From Streptomyces diacarni (GTDB lineage Bacteria > Actinomycetota > Actinomycetes > Streptomycetales > Streptomycetaceae): a stretch of 64,000 bases of DNA. Shown here piece by piece: positions 32,569-41,961 of this stretch. The stretch lies in contig NZ_QOIN01000021.1 of assembly GCF_003323715.1 (NCBI RefSeq), positions 1 to 64,000 of the forward strand, given 5' to 3'. Both the position numbers and the translations under genes were made by a program. Every line of letters starts with the position of its first letter. Position 1 is the stretch's first letter. Under the pieces are notes generated by a model, which was not told the origin of the DNA, did not search any database, and saw only the letters and a program-made list of their open reading frames with translations.

Positions 32569-34893
32569 ATGGCCGACGGGAGCACCGTGAGCAGCGCAAG
32601 CACGCGCATCGCAGGCGGCATCGGAACGACCCAGGAGCACCGGGACCTGGCCGCTTCCGTACGGGGCGGGCTGGCGCGCGCCGTCCCCGGTGCGAAGCGG
32701 CGCGCGGCGCTGGAGGCGCCGCCGGGCCGGGAGCGTCCTGACTGGTGGAAGGGGCTCGCGGAACAGGGCCTGTGCGGCATCCATCTGCCCGAGGACGCGG
32801 GCGGCGCGGGCGGTTCCCTGCTCGACCTGGCCGTCGTCGTGGAGGAGACCGGCAGGGCCGCGCTTCCGGGTCCTTACCTGCCGCACGTGCTCGCCTCCGA
32901 ACTCCTGTGCACGGCGGGCGGCTCGGACACCGCACTGCTCGGGGCGCTGGCCACCGGCGCGCGCGTCGCGGCCCTCGCCCTCACCCCCGGCTCCCTCACC
33001 GCGGCGCCCGGGGACGGAGACGGCCCCTCCTACGTGCTCGACGGCACCGCCCCACCCGTTCTCGGCGGAGCCCAGGCCGACGTGCTGCTCCTCGCCGCGC
33101 GCACCCCGTCCGGCACCGTGTGGCTCACCGTCGACGCCGAAGCGCTCGACATCAGCCCGCAGGAGAGCGCCGACCCCCTGCGCCCCACCGCCCAGGTCAC
33201 CGCCCGCGGCCTTGAGGTGCCGGCGGCCCGCGCGCTGCCTCTCGATGACGACCGCGTACGCGAGGTCGCCGCCGTCCTCTTCTCCGCCGAGGCGTGCGGC
33301 CTCGCCGCCTGGGCGCTGGCGACCGCGACCGAGTACGCCAGGACCCGCGAGCAGTTCGGGCGTCCCATCGGCCAGTTCCAGGCCGTCAAGCACCTGTGCG
33401 CCGACATGCTCGTCCGCCTCGAACAGGCCAGGGCCCTCACCTGGGACGCGGCCCGCGCCTCCCGCACGCCGGACGAGGAGGCGGCGCGGGCGGCGGATGT
33501 GCCCGCCGGACAGCACGGCGAGGAGAACCCCGAGGCGGTCCGCGGGCTGACGGCGGCGCTCGCCGCCTCGGCCGCGCTGGAGGCGGCCCACACCTGCGCC
33601 AAGGACTGTGTGCAGATCCTCGGCGGCGTCGGCTTCACCTGGGAACACGACGCGCACCTGTACCTGCGCCGCGCCGTGGTCGCCCGGCAGCTGCTGGGCA
33701 CCGGCGCAGCGCACCGGCTGCGCGCCGCCCGGCTCGCGGGCGCGGGCGCCCGCCGCAGACTGCGGATGCGGCTGCCGTCCGAGGCGGAGGGCTACCGCGC
33801 GCAGGCGCGCGAGGTGATCGCGCCGCTGCGGGGACAGGACCCGGCGGCGGTCCGCCGCGCACTGGCGCCGACCGGCTACGCGGCCCCGCACCTGCCAAAG
33901 CCGTACGGCCTGGGGGCGGGGCCCGTGCGGCAGTTGGCGGTGCAGCGCGAGCTGGACGAGCACGGCGTGAAGGTCGCCGACCTGGGGATCGCCACCTGGG
34001 TCGTGCCCTCCTTGCTCACCTACGGCACCGAGGCGCAGCGCGAGCGCCACCTGCTGCCGACGCTGAGCGGCGAGGTGCTGTGGTGCCAGCTCTTCTCCGA
34101 GCCGGAGGCGGGCTCCGACCTGGCCTCCCTGCGCACCCGTGCGGAGCGGACCGGGGACGGCGGCTGGCGGATCAACGGCCAGAAGGTGTGGACGTCGGCG
34201 GCGCAGTGGGCGCGGTGGGGCATTCTGCTGGCGCGCACGGACCCGGAGGCGCCCAAGCACGAGGGGCTGACGTTCTTCCTCGTCGACATGGCGCACACCC
34301 CCGGGCTGGAGGTGCGCCCGCTGAAGGAGATCACGGGCGACGCGCTGTTCAACGAGGTGTGGTTCGACGACGCCGTGCTGCCGGCCGACGCGGTGGTCGG
34401 TGAGGTGAACGACGGCTGGCGGGTGGCCCGGCACACCCTCGGCAACGAACGCGTCCACATGGCCGATCAGCTCACCTTCGGTACGGGGCTCGAAGCGCTC
34501 CTCGCCCGGCTGGATCCCAGCGGCGGCGCACAGGAGGGCATCGACGACACGGTGCGGGAGCGGATCGGCGCGCTGGCGGCCGAGGCGCACGCGCTGGCCT
34601 GCATCGGGCTGCGCACCACGCTCCAGCGGGTCGAGGGCCTGGATCCGGGCGCCGGCGCCAGTGTCCGCAAGCTCATCCAGACCCCGCACCAGCAGCGGAT
34701 CGCCGAGCTGGCCCTCGAACTCCTCGGCGCGGGCGGCGCGGTGTGCGAGGGCGAGGGTGAGCGGGCCGTGCACGAGTTCCTGATGTCGCGCTGTCTGACC
34801 ATCGCGGGCGGTACCACCCAGGTGCAGCTCAACGTGGTGGCCGAACGCCTCCTCGGACTGCCACGCGACCCGGAGCCGCGCCCCCTCATCTGA
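32569..34893 (+). CDS. Two-domain acyl-CoA dehydrogenase (FadE-type fusion)
   Basis: The 774-residue protein starts at ATG 32569 with no ribosome site, so it is probably leaderless. It contains two acyl-CoA dehydrogenase-like halves. The first (residues 1-390) has AGGSLLDLAVVVEETGRAAL, TREQFGRPIGQFQAVKHLCADM and QILGGVGFTWEHDAHLYLRR. The second (400-774) has WCQLFSEPEAGSDLASLRT, INGQKVWTSAA and LTIAGGTTQVQLNVVAERLLG. Double-length FadE enzymes occur in the steroid and branched-fatty-acid pathways of actinobacteria. It should introduce the alpha,beta double bond with FAD, passing electrons to ETF. The thiolase follows 72 bases on. Confidence 0.92.
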   Translation: MADGSTVSSASTRIAGGIGTTQEHRDLAASVRGGLARAVPGAKRRAALEAPPGRERPDWWKGLAEQGLCGIHLPEDAGGAGGSLLDLAVVVEETGRAALPGPYLPHVLASELLCTAGGSDTALLGALATGARVAALALTPGSLTAAPGDGDGPSYVLDGTAPPVLGGAQADVLLLAARTPSGTVWLTVDAEALDISPQESADPLRPTAQVTARGLEVPAARALPLDDDRVREVAAVLFSAEACGLAAWALATATEYARTREQFGRPIGQFQAVKHLCADMLVRLEQARALTWDAARASRTPDEEAARAADVPAGQHGEENPEAVRGLTAALAASAALEAAHTCAKDCVQILGGVGFTWEHDAHLYLRRAVVARQLLGTGAAHRLRAARLAGAGARRRLRMRLPSEAEGYRAQAREVIAPLRGQDPAAVRRALAPTGYAAPHLPKPYGLGAGPVRQLAVQRELDEHGVKVADLGIATWVVPSLLTYGTEAQRERHLLPTLSGEVLWCQLFSEPEAGSDLASLRTRAERTGDGGWRINGQKVWTSAAQWARWGILLARTDPEAPKHEGLTFFLVDMAHTPGLEVRPLKEITGDALFNEVWFDDAVLPADAVVGEVNDGWRVARHTLGNERVHMADQLTFGTGLEALLARLDPSGGAQEGIDDTVRERIGALAAEAHALACIGLRTTLQRVEGLDPGAGASVRKLIQTPHQQRIAELALELLGAGGAVCEGEGERAVHEFLMSRCLTIAGGTTQVQLNVVAERLLGLPRDPEPRPLI

Positions 34894-34965
34894 AGCGCGC
34901 TCCCCCTCATCCGGAGCTCGCGCGACGAGCTCGTCCGAACGCTCTCCCCGACGCAAGGAGCAGCC

Positions 34966-36159
34966 ATGACAGGCAAGGCGTTCGTCATCGGCGTGGGGAT
35001 GACCCCCTTCGTCAAGCCCGAAACCCGCGAGTGGCAGTACTGGGACATGGCCCAGGAGGCGGGCAGCGCGGCGCTGAGCGACGCGGGACTCGCCTACGAC
35101 GCCGTCGAACAGGCCGCCGTCGGCCACTGCCACCAGCCCTCGACCGCAGCCCAGCGCGCCGTCTACGCACTCGGCCTCACCGGCATCCCCGTCTACAACG
35201 TCAACAACAACTGCGCCACGGGCTCCACGGCGCTGATGCTGGCCCGCCAGTTCGTCTCCTGGGGGGTCAACGACTGCGTCCTCGCCCTCGGCTTCGAGAA
35301 GATGCAGAAGGGCGCACTGGGCGCGGGCGCGGACTCGGGCGACTTCGCCACCTCGCCCGTCGCCCGGCACTACGGCGTCATGGCGGCCGGGCACGGCTTC
35401 GAGGCGAGTCCGCCCACCGCGCAGATCTTCGGCAACGCGGCCCGCGAGCACAGGGAGCGGTACGGCACCACGCGTGAACAGCTCGCCGCCGTGGGCGAGA
35501 AGAACCACCGCCACTCGGCGGGCAATCCGCGCGCACAGTTTCGCGACGTCTACGAACGCGACGAGATCCTCGCCGCCAAGATGATCCACGACCCGCTGAC
35601 CCGGCTCCAGTGCTCGCCCACCTCCGACGGCGCGGCGGCGGCCCTGGTCGCCTCCGAACGCTTCGTGCGCGAGAGGGGCCTGACGGAGCACGCCGTGGAG
35701 ATCGTCGGGCAGGCCATGACGACCGACACCGAGGACTCCTTCGCCACGGGCTCGTGCATCGACGTCGTGGGCCGCCCCATGTCGCGGGCCGCCGCGCGCC
35801 AGGCGTACGAGGAGAGCGGACTCGGCATCGAGGACGTCGACGTGGTCGAGCTGCACGACTGCTTCTCGGTCAACGAACTGCTCACCTACGAGGCGTTGGG
35901 CATGTGCGCGGAGGGCGGCTCGGGACCGCTGGTGGAGTCGGGGGCGACGACCTACGGCGGCCGGTGGGTGGTCAACCCCTCGGGCGGGCTGATCTCCAAG
36001 GGGCACCCCCTCGGGGCGACGGGCCTCGCCCAGTGCGCCGAACTCGTCTGGCAGTTGCGCGGCACCGCGGAGTCCCGCCAGGTGGCGGGCGCGCGCGTGG
36101 GCCTGGCCCACAACATCGGCCTGGGCGGCGCCGCGGTGGTGACGCTGCTGCGGCGCTGA
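34966..36159 (+). CDS. Thiolase-like lipid-transfer protein (SCP-x/Ltp type)
   Basis: The 397-residue protein starts at ATG 34966 after AAGGAG. It is a thiolase-fold enzyme with nucleophile Cys83 in NVNNNCATGSTAL. The C-terminal catalytic region has ELHDCFSVNELLTYEALG and PSGGLISKGHPLGATG. Members of this SCP-x/lipid-transfer group perform thiolytic or aldol cleavage of steroid side-chain CoA esters in actinobacteria. No separate sterol-carrier domain is attached. It lies downstream of the fused acyl-CoA dehydrogenase, consistent with a side-chain beta-oxidation operon. Confidence 0.92.
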   Translation: MTGKAFVIGVGMTPFVKPETREWQYWDMAQEAGSAALSDAGLAYDAVEQAAVGHCHQPSTAAQRAVYALGLTGIPVYNVNNNCATGSTALMLARQFVSWGVNDCVLALGFEKMQKGALGAGADSGDFATSPVARHYGVMAAGHGFEASPPTAQIFGNAAREHRERYGTTREQLAAVGEKNHRHSAGNPRAQFRDVYERDEILAAKMIHDPLTRLQCSPTSDGAAAALVASERFVRERGLTEHAVEIVGQAMTTDTEDSFATGSCIDVVGRPMSRAAARQAYEESGLGIEDVDVVELHDCFSVNELLTYEALGMCAEGGSGPLVESGATTYGGRWVVNPSGGLISKGHPLGATGLAQCAELVWQLRGTAESRQVAGARVGLAHNIGLGGAAVVTLLRR

Positions 36160-36246
36160 GTCCCCCCGGCCCCCCGCATGACCGCACCTTCGCCGGGGCG
36201 GAAAACCACGGGGGAGGGGGCAGGTGAAAATGACACACTTGCGCGC

Positions 36247-37680
36247 ATGCCCCTCTCCGCGCCCCGCCTCTGGGCGGTCGTGCTGGCCGCCTGCGCAGGC
36301 CAGTTCCTCGTCGTGCTGGACGTGTCCGTCGTCAACGTCGCCCTGCCCTCGATGCGCGACACCCTCGCGCTGTCCGAGACGGGCCTGCAGTGGGTCGTGA
36401 ACGCCTACACCCTCACCTTCTCCGGGCTGATGCTGCTCGGCGGCCGTGCCGCCGACCTGTTCGGACGCAAGAAGGTCTTCCTCGCGGGCCTCGCCCTGTT
36501 CACGGCGGCGAGCCTGGCGGGCGGCCTCGCGCAGGAGCCGTGGCACCTGCTGGCGGCCCGCGGCATCCAGGGCATGGGCGCCGCCATCCTGGCCCCCGCC
36601 ACACTGACGCTGCTGACGACGTCCGTCCCCGAGGGCCCGGCCAGGACGAAGGCGATCGCCACGTGGTCGGCGGTGGGCGCGGGCGGCGGCGCCGCGGGCG
36701 GGCTCGTGGGCGGGGTGCTCACCGACGCGCTCTCCTGGCGCTGGGTGCTGCTGATCAACGTGCCCATCGGCGCGCTGGTCGTCGCGGCGGCCGCCGTCTG
36801 GCTCACCGAGAGCCGCGAGGAGACGGTGCGCAGGCTCGACGTGCCCGGCGCGCTGCTGGTCACGCTGGGCCTGGGCGCGGTGGCCTACGGCATCGTGCGG
36901 ACCGACAGCGCGGGCTGGGCGGCTCCCAGCGCGCTGGGCCCGCTGGTGGCGGGGCTCGTGCTGCTGGGGCTGTTCGTCCTGGCCGAGGCGCGGTCGCCCG
37001 AGCCGCTGGTGCCGTTGCGGCTCTTCCGCAACCGTGCCGTCTCCGCCGCGAACGCCGCCATCTTCATCAACGGCCTGGCCATGTTCGCCATGTGGTACTT
37101 CCTGTCGCTCTACACCCAGAACGTGCTCGGATACACGCCGCTCCAGGCGGGTTTCGCGCTGGTCCCGCACTCGCTGACGATCGTGCTGGGCTCCAAGGTG
37201 GCGCCGTTGCTGATGGCGCGGATGGGCGAGCGGTACCTGGCGGTGGTCGGCGCGGCGATGGCCGGGCTCGGCTACCTGTGGCAGGGCACCATGGACGCGC
37301 AGGGCGAGTACGTGACGGCGATCCTGGGGCCCGGCGTGGTGATGGCGCTCGGCGCGGGGCTGGCCGCGACGCCGCTGGCCACCATCGCGACGGCGACCGA
37401 AAAGCCGGGCGAGGCGGGCCTGTTGTCCGGGCTGTTCGGCACGGGACGCACGATGGGCGGGGCGCTGGGGCTGGCCGTGCTGTCCACGGCCGCCGCGGCC
37501 CGCACCGGCGGGCGGCACGACGCCGCCTCGCTGGCCGCGGGATACGGCATGGCCTTCTCCGTCGGGGCGGTCCTGCTGGGCGCGTGCACGCTGTTCATGC
37601 TGGCGGCACTGCCCAGGACGCTGAAGCGGGCCCCGGTGGTGCCGGAGCGGGAGCCGGCTCCGGCGCCCGAACTTCCCTGA
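36247..37680 (+). CDS. MFS transporter, DHA2 (14-helix drug:proton antiporter) family
   Basis: This is a 477-residue membrane protein with about 14 helices. Motif C-like and family signatures are LVVLDVSVVNVALPSM, GRAADLFGRKKVFLAGL (motif A) and RGIQGMGAAILAPATLTLL. RWVLLINVPIGALV follows. It should export small molecules using the proton gradient. ATG 36247 is preceded by an A-rich stretch unusual in this DNA (GAAAATGACACAC), a likely promoter or leaderless start. It may follow the thiolase gene by read-through, but the 87-base gap allows its own promoter. Confidence 0.9.
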   Translation: MPLSAPRLWAVVLAACAGQFLVVLDVSVVNVALPSMRDTLALSETGLQWVVNAYTLTFSGLMLLGGRAADLFGRKKVFLAGLALFTAASLAGGLAQEPWHLLAARGIQGMGAAILAPATLTLLTTSVPEGPARTKAIATWSAVGAGGGAAGGLVGGVLTDALSWRWVLLINVPIGALVVAAAAVWLTESREETVRRLDVPGALLVTLGLGAVAYGIVRTDSAGWAAPSALGPLVAGLVLLGLFVLAEARSPEPLVPLRLFRNRAVSAANAAIFINGLAMFAMWYFLSLYTQNVLGYTPLQAGFALVPHSLTIVLGSKVAPLLMARMGERYLAVVGAAMAGLGYLWQGTMDAQGEYVTAILGPGVVMALGAGLAATPLATIATATEKPGEAGLLSGLFGTGRTMGGALGLAVLSTAAAARTGGRHDAASLAAGYGMAFSVGAVLLGACTLFMLAALPRTLKRAPVVPEREPAPAPELP

Positions 37681-37711
37681 GAGCGCGGGCATCCGCCGCT
37701 GCGGGGCGCCG

Positions 37712-38317
37712 TCACAGCCAGCCGTTCTGGCGGGCCGCGCGGACGGCCTCCATGCGGTTGCGGGTGGAGGTCTTGCCGATGGCGGCGGACAGGTAGTTGC
37801 GCACCGTCGCCCCCGACAGGTGCAGCCGTGCGGCGATGTCGGCGACGGTCGACCCGTCGGCCGCGGCCAAGAGCACCTCGCACTCGCGCCGGGTCAGCGG
37901 GTTGGGCCCGGCGCTGAGCGCGGCGGCCGCCAGCGTCGGGTCGATCACGCGCTCGCCCGCCAGGGCCCTGCGGATGGCTGAGGCCAGCTCCTCGACGGGG
38001 CCGTCCTTGACGAGGAAGCCGCCCGCGCCCGCCTCCATGGCGCGGCGCAGGTAGCCGGGCCGGCCGAACGTGGTCAGGATGAGCACCGTGCAGGAGGGCA
38101 GCCTCTCGTGGAGCTCGGCGGCCGCGTCCAGCCCGCTGCGCCCCGGCAGCTCGATGTCGAGCAGCGCGACGTCGGGTTCCGCCTCCAGCGCGGTGGGGAC
38201 GATCTCGTCGCCGGAGGCGACCTGGGCGACGACTTCCATGTCCTCCTCCAGATCGAGCAGCAGGGCGAGCGCGCCGCGCATCATGCCCTGGTCCTCCGCC
38301 AGCAGGACCCTGGTCAC
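37712..38317 (-). CDS. DesR-type LuxR-family response regulator
   Basis: The 201-residue protein starts at GTG 38317, overlapping the kinase stop (GTGA). The receiver has AEDQ at 7-10, phospho-acceptor Asp54 (LLDIELPGR) and FLVKDGP. The LuxR helix-turn-helix (LTRRECEVLLAAADGSTVAD, then GATVRNYLSAAIGKTSTRNR) ends the protein. It pairs with the membrane kinase encoded immediately upstream. Regulated genes are unknown; the adjacent MFS transporter converges and is not obviously controlled. Confidence 0.94.
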   Translation of the reverse strand: MTRVLLAEDQGMMRGALALLLDLEEDMEVVAQVASGDEIVPTALEAEPDVALLDIELPGRSGLDAAAELHERLPSCTVLILTTFGRPGYLRRAMEAGAGGFLVKDGPVEELASAIRRALAGERVIDPTLAAAALSAGPNPLTRRECEVLLAAADGSTVADIAARLHLSGATVRNYLSAAIGKTSTRNRMEAVRAARQNGWL

Positions 38318-39639
38318 CGGCGCGTCCTCTCCTCGGTCGTGGCCTCGGCCGTCTCGGCGTCCACGGGCAGTTCGGCGACCACCCGGAAGCCGCGCCGCCC
38401 GTCGGCGCCGCCGTGGAGGGTGCCGCCCGCCGCCGCCAGCCGCTCGGTCAGCCCCTTCAGTCCGGTACCGGCCCTCGGGCCCGCGGCGGTCCGCGGGCCA
38501 AAGGCGGCGCGCTGTGCGTCACCGGAGCGTACGCGGGAGTCCGGCTCACCCGGCCCGCAGCCCTCCGCGCCGGCCCCGCGCCCGTCCTGTGCGGGGCCGC
38601 GTCCGTCGTCGGTGACCGTCACGCGCACCAGGTCCGCCGTCGTCCGCACCTCGATCTCGCAGCGTCCTGCATGGCTGTGCCGCACCGTGTTGGTGACGCA
38701 CTCCCGGATCACCCAGCCCAGCAGCGCCTCGGTCTGCGGTGGCAGCGGTGGGCCCGACCAGCGCACCTCGGGGGCGATGGCGGCCGCCTCCAGCACGGAG
38801 CGGGCCCGTTCCAGCTCGGTGGCCAGGCTGCCCTCGCGGTAGCCGCTGACCGCCTCGCGGATCTCGGTGAGCGCCTGCCTGCCGACGGCCTCGATGTCGG
38901 AGGCCTGTGCGAGTGCGGCGTCCAGGTCGCGGGCGCTCAGCCGGCGGACGGCCTCCGCCTTGACGACGATCACCGACAGGGTGTGGCCGAGCAGGTCGTG
39001 CAGGTCGCGGGAGAAGCGCAGCCGCTCGCGCTCCACGGCGGTCCGTGCCAGCTCCTGCCGGGTGTCCTCCAGCTGCCGCACGGTGTCGAAGAGCCCCAGC
39101 ACCGCTGCGGTCACCATGCCGGAGACGAACGTGCCGTAGCCGACGCCCACGGCGCTGGAGATGTCGCCGTGGCCGTGGTCCCAGCCGGTGACGAATCCGG
39201 CGGTGCCGCTCAGCGCGATCAGCCACACGCCCAGGTGCCTGCCGCGCAGCTGCCGTACGGCGCCGGAGGCGAGTGAGAGCAGTGGGAAGAACATCGTCCA
39301 CGCCCCGCCGTAGCCGACGGCCACCGCGAGGGTGAGCGCGGTCAGCCCGGCGAGCCCGTACAGCGGGGTGCGCCGGTCGCGGTGGCGCGGGTCGAAGGCG
39401 GTGAAGACGACGAGGATGTAGAGGCTGTTGAAGGCGAGCAGCGCGGCCCCGCCGATCCAGGGGTTGCCGGACTTTCCCTGGATCACGTGGGAGAAGGCGC
39501 CCAGTCCCATGAGGAGCCAGGGCAGGAAGGTGTACTTGCCGGGCCCCTTGCCCAGGGCGGCCCGCTCCCGGTGCCGCTCGGCCGAGGGATCGGCCGGTGC
39601 CCCCGGCGGCGCTGTGGGTGTGCCTGCGACTGTCGTCAT
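38314..39639 (-). CDS. DesK-type sensor histidine kinase
   Basis: This is a 441-residue protein starting at ATG 39639. Five or six membrane helices span residues 38-185. The HisKA_3 helix LRFSRDLHDLLGHTLS carries His214. The HATPase domain has VIRECVTNTVRHSHAG (N box) and TVTDDGRG (G1). GTGLKGLTERL (G2) is separated from G1 by an extra Gly/Ala/Arg-rich stretch of about 40 residues that ordinary DesK-like kinases lack. It should phosphorylate the overlapping response regulator. Membrane-embedded sensing is likely. Confidence 0.92.
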   Translation of the reverse strand: MTTVAGTPTAPPGAPADPSAERHRERAALGKGPGKYTFLPWLLMGLGAFSHVIQGKSGNPWIGGAALLAFNSLYILVVFTAFDPRHRDRRTPLYGLAGLTALTLAVAVGYGGAWTMFFPLLSLASGAVRQLRGRHLGVWLIALSGTAGFVTGWDHGHGDISSAVGVGYGTFVSGMVTAAVLGLFDTVRQLEDTRQELARTAVERERLRFSRDLHDLLGHTLSVIVVKAEAVRRLSARDLDAALAQASDIEAVGRQALTEIREAVSGYREGSLATELERARSVLEAAAIAPEVRWSGPPLPPQTEALLGWVIRECVTNTVRHSHAGRCEIEVRTTADLVRVTVTDDGRGPAQDGRGAGAEGCGPGEPDSRVRSGDAQRAAFGPRTAAGPRAGTGLKGLTERLAAAGGTLHGGADGRRGFRVVAELPVDAETAEATTEERTRR

Positions 39640-39803
39640 GGCGACGACGGTACGGCGCCGGGCGGCGGGCGGTGCAGATCCGGATGTGGGCGGCCGAGCA
39701 GGACGAATGTCACGGCCGGGCCCGGATCCCCGCCTTGGCTGACGGGGCATCAGGTCTTCCCATGTGCGGGACGCTGCGTTATACAGGTAGCCCCCGGATC
39801 GGT

Positions 39804-39817
39804 TAGAACGTGTTCTC
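39804..39817. promoter_or_regulatory. KstR-type operator before the MaoC/ADH/SDR operon
   Basis: TAGAACGTGTTCTC fits TNNAACNNGTTNNA except for the last base and has perfect AGAAC/GTTCT arms. It lies 104 bases upstream of the MaoC-like start and shares AGAAC/GAAC-GT-GTTCT with the site at 32545. Confidence 0.72.
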
Positions 39818-39921
39818 ATTCCGACCGGCCCGAAGCGGTCCTGGCCCGGCCGACGGTGCGGACGACCGGGCCAGGACCCCCGCCGAGAGCAGCCCGTAGG
39901 ACGCAAGGAGCCCGCCACCCC

Positions 39922-40779
39922 ATGCCCATCGACGCAGCGAAGGCCCTCGCGGCCGAACCCCGCAGCACCGAGATCTCCTGGGACCACAAGGACGTCCAGC
40001 TCTACCACCTCGGCCTCGGCGCAGGTGTACCCGCCACGGACCCGGCCGAGCTGCGCTACACACTGGAGAGCAGGCTGCACGTCCTGCCCTCGTTCGCCAC
40101 CGTCGCGGGCGCCGGCATGGGTGTCGTCGGCGGCCTGTCCGCGCCCGGCATCGAGGTCGACCTGGCGGCGGTGCTGCACGGCACCCAGTCCGTCGTCACC
40201 CACAGGCCGCTCCCCGTGGGCGGCCGCGCCACCTCCACCTCGCGGCTCGCCGACCTCTACGACAAGGGCAAGGCCGCCGTCCTCGTCCTGCGCACCGACG
40301 TCACCGACGCGGAGGGGCCGCTGTGGACCAGCGAGGCCCAGCTCTTCGTCCGCGGTGAGGGCGGCTTCGGCGGCAAGCGCGGCCCCTCGGCCCGCATGGA
40401 GCTTCCCGAGCGGGACCCCGACCACGTCGCCGACCGCCCCATCCGGGAGGAGCAGGCGCTGCTCTACCGCCTCTCCGGGGACTGGAACCCGCTGCACGCC
40501 GACCCCGACTTCGCCCGGCTGGCCGGGTTCGAGCGGCCCATCCTGCACGGACTGTGCTCGTACGGGATGGCGCTGAAGGCCGTGGTCGACGAGGTGCTCG
40601 GCGGGGACGTCACCCGCGTCTCCTCCTACGCCGTCAGGTTCGCCGGGGTCGTCTACCCGGGGGAGACCCTGCGGGTGCGCGTCTGGCGCCTGGACGAGGC
40701 ACGCCTCCAGCTGACGGCCACGGCTGCCGAGCGGGATGACGCCGTCGTGCTGGGGGACGCCGTGGTCACGCACACCTGA
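39922..40779 (+). CDS. MaoC-family enoyl-CoA hydratase (double hot-dog)
   Basis: The 285-residue protein starts at ATG 39922 with an AAGGAG site. It comprises two hot-dog domains. The second carries the hydratase-2 motif YRLSGDWNPLHADPDFA with catalytic Asp187 and His192. Length and order match the hydratases of the actinobacterial steroid side-chain pathway (about 286 residues). It should hydrate enoyl-CoA to 3-hydroxyacyl-CoA. It heads an operon with a zinc alcohol dehydrogenase and an SDR that could perform the next oxidation. A KstR-type site lies upstream. Confidence 0.92.
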   Translation: MPIDAAKALAAEPRSTEISWDHKDVQLYHLGLGAGVPATDPAELRYTLESRLHVLPSFATVAGAGMGVVGGLSAPGIEVDLAAVLHGTQSVVTHRPLPVGGRATSTSRLADLYDKGKAAVLVLRTDVTDAEGPLWTSEAQLFVRGEGGFGGKRGPSARMELPERDPDHVADRPIREEQALLYRLSGDWNPLHADPDFARLAGFERPILHGLCSYGMALKAVVDEVLGGDVTRVSSYAVRFAGVVYPGETLRVRVWRLDEARLQLTATAAERDDAVVLGDAVVTHT

Positions 40780-40790
40780 GCCGGTACCCA

Positions 40791-40833
40791 ACCCTCGACC
40801 ACCTCTCGACCACCCCTCGACCACCTCTCGACG
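40791..40833. repeat. 11-base tandem repeat between hydratase and ADH genes
   Basis: About four copies of CTCGACCACCY run from 40791 to 40833 and end just before the ADH ribosome site. The alternating last base suggests expansion as 22-base double units. Confidence 0.75.
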
Positions 40834-40847
40834 TGAAGGAGTCCGAG

Positions 40848-41930
40848 ATGCGCGCAGCGGTACTGCACGAGACCGGTCAGGACGAGCTGGAGGTCGTCGA
40901 CGACGTCGAGCCCGCCGGGTTCGGCCCCGGCAAGGTACGCGTCCGCATCCGGGCCACCGGGCTGTGCCACTCCGACCTGTCCGCGATGAACGGGACCCTC
41001 CCGCAGCCCGCCCCGTTCGTGCCGGGCCACGAGGGCGCGGGCGAGGTGCTGGAGGTGGGGGACGGCGTCACCCACGTACGGGCGGGTGACCGGGTCCTGG
41101 TGTGCTGGCTGCCCGCCTGCAACACCTGCCCCTCCTGCCGGCGCGGCCAGCGGCACCTGTGCCTGACCGGGTTCATGAACGCGGGCACCGCCAACTTCCG
41201 CCGCACCACCGGCGGCACGGACGTCTTCGGCTTCGCCGGCACCGGCACCTTCGCCGAGGAGGCCGTCTTCGACGCGCCGTGCGCGGTGCCGATCCCCGAC
41301 GACGTGCCCTTCGAGATCGCCGCCCTGATCGGCTGCGGGGTCACCACGGGGCTGGGCGCGGCGTTCAACACCGCGCGGGTCGAGGCGGGCTCGTCGGTGG
41401 CCGTCCTCGGCTGCGGCGGTGTCGGCGTCAGCGCCATCCAGGGGGCCAGGGCGTGCGGCGCCGCGCGGATCGTCGCCGTCGACCCCGTCGCCTCCCGTCG
41501 CGAGGCGGCGCTGCGGTTCGGCGCGACCGAGGCCGTCGCCCCCGACGAACTGGCCGCGGCGAAGCAGCGCCTGACGGGCGACGAGGGCTTCGACTACGTC
41601 TTCGAGGTGGTCGGCAGGTCCGCGACGGCCCGTACCGCCTACGAGACCACCCGGCGCGGCGGCACCCTGTGCGTGGTGGGCGCGGGCGCCATGGACGACC
41701 AGCTCCAGTTCAACATGTTCGAGCTGTTCTTCGACGAGAAGCGCATCCTGCCCTCCCTCTACGGCGGCGGCGACGTGCTGCGCTCCTACGACCGTGCGGT
41801 GGCGCTGTGGCGGGCCGGCCGCATCGATTTGGAGTCGCTGATCACCCACCGGGTCAGCCTCGGCGAGATCAACGACGCGCTCGACCAGATGCGCACCGGC
41901 GAGGCGCTGCGCACCAGCATCTCTCTCTGA
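40848..41930 (+). CDS. Zinc-dependent alcohol dehydrogenase (MDR superfamily)
   Basis: The 360-residue protein starts at ATG 40848, seven bases after AAGGAG. The catalytic zinc site is Cys40 (ATGLCHSD) with His61-Glu62. The structural zinc lobe has Cys91, Cys94, Cys97 and Cys105. The Rossmann motif is VLGCGGVGVSAIQGA. It resembles the class III/aryl alcohol branch, which uses NAD(H). It should oxidise a hydroxylated intermediate in the MaoC/SDR operon; the substrate is inferred to be a steroid- or lipid-derived alcohol. Confidence 0.92.
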   Translation: MRAAVLHETGQDELEVVDDVEPAGFGPGKVRVRIRATGLCHSDLSAMNGTLPQPAPFVPGHEGAGEVLEVGDGVTHVRAGDRVLVCWLPACNTCPSCRRGQRHLCLTGFMNAGTANFRRTTGGTDVFGFAGTGTFAEEAVFDAPCAVPIPDDVPFEIAALIGCGVTTGLGAAFNTARVEAGSSVAVLGCGGVGVSAIQGARACGAARIVAVDPVASRREAALRFGATEAVAPDELAAAKQRLTGDEGFDYVFEVVGRSATARTAYETTRRGGTLCVVGAGAMDDQLQFNMFELFFDEKRILPSLYGGGDVLRSYDRAVALWRAGRIDLESLITHRVSLGEINDALDQMRTGEALRTSISL

Positions 41931-41961
41931 CGGCCACCGCAGCGACTTCGAGAGGACGGAC

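Noticed and set aside
32449..37692. A 1747-codon open frame on the minus strand
   Set aside because: It lies antisense to the acyl-CoA dehydrogenase, thiolase and MFS genes and is rich in Gly/Arg/His/Gln, the signature of an antisense shadow in high-GC DNA.
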